The notes beneath the pieces were generated by a model that saw nothing but the letters and a program-made list of their open reading frames with translations, had not been told where the DNA came from and searched no databases. Made by a program: the position numbers and the translations under genes. This document shows, one piece after another, positions 62,793 to 64,000 of a stretch of DNA of 64,000 nucleotides (the first letter of the stretch is position 1; each line of letters opens with the position of its first letter). This DNA comes from CBDAPE01 sp965198325 (GTDB lineage: Bacteria > Pseudomonadota > Alphaproteobacteria > UBA828 > JAPUJA01), in assembly GCA_965198325.1 (NCBI GenBank), contig CBDAPE010000017.1, positions 62,001-126,000 on the forward strand, given 5' to 3'.

Positions 62793-64000
62793 CTAATCGA
62801 GTTCGCGAACGTCGACGAAATGCCCGGCGAGCGCCGCCGCCGCCGCCATCTCGGGGCTGACGAGGTGGGTCCGTCCGCCACGCCCCTGGCGGCCCTCGAA
62901 ATTGCGATTCGATGTCGAGGCGCAGCGCTGCCCCGGCTCAAGCTTGTCCGCATTCATGGCGAGACACATGGAACACCCGGGCTCCCGCCACTCGAAGCCC
63001 GCCGCGATGAAGATTTTATCGAGCCCTTCTGCTTCCGCCTGGACTTTCACCAAGCCCGACCCCGGTACGATCATGGCGCCGACGCCGTCTGCCACGCTGT
63101 GGTCTTTTGAGATCGCTGCGACGGCGCGGAGATCCTCGATCCGGCCGTTCGTGCACGACCCGATAAAAACTTGGTCGATTGGAATTTCCCTGAGCGGCGT
63201 ACCGGGTTTCAGGCCCATATAGTCGAGCGAGCGCTTCATCGCCTGGCGTTTAGCGTCGTCGGGTTCGTCGGCAGGATCTGGCACGCGCCCCGTAATCGGC
63301 AGCACGTCCTCGGGGCTCGTTCCCCAGGTCACCTGGGGCACGATGTCTTGAGCGGAGAGCGTCACTTCCGTGTCGTAACGTGCGCCATCGTCCGAAGGCA
63401 GCGTCTGCCAGTAGGCGACCGCCTGTTTCCAGGCACCCGCTTTCGGCGCCATCGGGCGACCCATGAGGTAGTCGAAGGTCGTCTCGTCGGGTGCGATGAG
63501 GCCGGCGCGCGCGCCGGCCTCGATTGACATATTGCAGACCGTCATGCGGCCCTCCATCGAGAGCGCCCGGACCGCGTCGCCGGCATATTCGATGACGTGA
63601 CCGGTTCCACCTGCGGTCCCAATTGTGCCGATGATCGCGAGAATCATGTCCTTTGCCGTCACGCCAAGCGGCAAATTGCCGTCCACGGTAATTCGCATGT
63701 TTTTGGCGCGACGTTGAATGAGCGTCTGGGTCGCCAAGACGTGCTCGACCTCGCTCGTGCCGATACCAAAGGCGAGCGCGCCGAATGCCCCGTGTGTCGA
63801 CGTGTGGCTGTCGCCGCAGACGATCGTCATGCCCGGCTGGGTCATGCCTTGTTCCGGCCCGATGATGTGGACGATGCCCTGACGGGGGTCGTCCATTGCG
63901 TAGTACTCGATCCCGAACTCGACGCAATTGGTCTCGAGCGTCTCCACCTGTATCCGGGAGTCTTCCTCTGCGATGCCTCTCGATCGGTCGGTGGTGGGCA
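62793..64000 (-). CDS. leuC: 3-isopropylmalate dehydratase large subunit, 5' end outside the window
   Basis: 402 codons are visible; the frame is open to the right edge (PTTDRSRGIAEEDSR just inside it), so roughly 65-70 N-terminal residues are missing. HIIGPEQGMTQPGMTIVCGD, SHTSTHGAFGALAFGIGTSE, FIGSCTNGRIEDLRA with the first cluster Cys, and EPGCSMCLAMN with the other two [4Fe-4S] cysteines. The start at GTG 63947 in this frame is internal and is not used. Confidence 0.96.
   Translation of the reverse strand, partial: PTTDRSRGIAEEDSRIQVETLETNCVEFGIEYYAMDDPRQGIVHIIGPEQGMTQPGMTIVCGDSHTSTHGAFGALAFGIGTSEVEHVLATQTLIQRRAKNMRITVDGNLPLGVTAKDMILAIIGTIGTAGGTGHVIEYAGDAVRALSMEGRMTVCNMSIEAGARAGLIAPDETTFDYLMGRPMAPKAGAWKQAVAYWQTLPSDDGARYDTEVTLSAQDIVPQVTWGTSPEDVLPITGRVPDPADEPDDAKRQAMKRSLDYMGLKPGTPLREIPIDQVFIGSCTNGRIEDLRAVAAISKDHSVADGVGAMIVPGSGLVKVQAEAEGLDKIFIAAGFEWREPGCSMCLAMNADKLEPGQRCASTSNRNFEGRQGRGGRTHLVSPEMAAAAALAGHFVDVRELD

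Overview
The window comes from a high-GC alphaproteobacterium, most likely Rhodospirillales-like. The evidence is gene order: rplU-rpmA-obg-proB-proA-nadD-rsfS-rlmH-gpmI-envC-ctpA-yibQ-rppH, an F1-only ATPase operon atpHAGDC, an sdhCDAB operon, and one cluster holding mdh, succinyl-CoA ligase and 2-oxoglutarate dehydrogenase genes. No family assignment was checked by database search; all rest on motifs and gene order read from the sequence.

Region 1 (1-8126) is a decayed mobile region. It holds a Fic protein running off the left edge and an SMC-like ATPase gene cut by an IS3-family element. Two near-identical inverted copies of that IS (1282 bp each, 2200-3481 and 4357-5638) enclose debris: the tail of a ProW-type permease, a pair of 28-bp palindromes and an IS6-family transposase tail. 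After the second IS come the tail of a DUF2924 gene and a large serine recombinase. The region stops at a tRNA-Ser(CGA) gene whose 3' end faces the debris. Neither IS copy has a target-site duplication and each IS joins unrelated broken genes, so the region has been rearranged (or mis-assembled) through the IS copies.

Region 2 (8216-20568, plus strand) is a dense housekeeping block: ribosomal proteins L21/L27, Obg, proline synthesis, NadD, RsfS/RlmH, phosphoglycerate mutase, a division-linked EnvC/CtpA/YibQ set and RppH. Many genes overlap by 1-32 bp, which suggests co-transcription and coupled translation.

Region 3 (20600-30719) holds a ferritin-like diiron protein, the F1 ATP synthase operon and priA on the minus strand, then fsa and xerC on the plus strand. 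Region 4 (30831-48935) is central carbon metabolism, mostly minus strand: mdh, a second succinyl-CoA-ligase-like pair whose alpha subunit has an 86-residue internal gap, an ACT-domain protein, sucCD, sucAB and lpd; then mmsA and sdhCDAB. Together these encode the TCA steps from 2-oxoglutarate to oxaloacetate except fumarase.

Region 5 (49053-64000) mixes a dead YeeE/YedE transporter gene, a secreted alpha-carbonic anhydrase, an unusual protein of three fused RidA domains, a DMT exporter, a MaoC hydratase/CitE-like lyase pair, pyridoxal kinase, two tandem TPR-glycosyltransferase genes (one with an in-frame amber codon), then asd and the leuBDC genes, leuC running off the right edge.

In-frame TAG codons interrupt three otherwise readable genes. 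TAG is also the normal stop of many intact genes here, so they are read as mutations, not as recoding.
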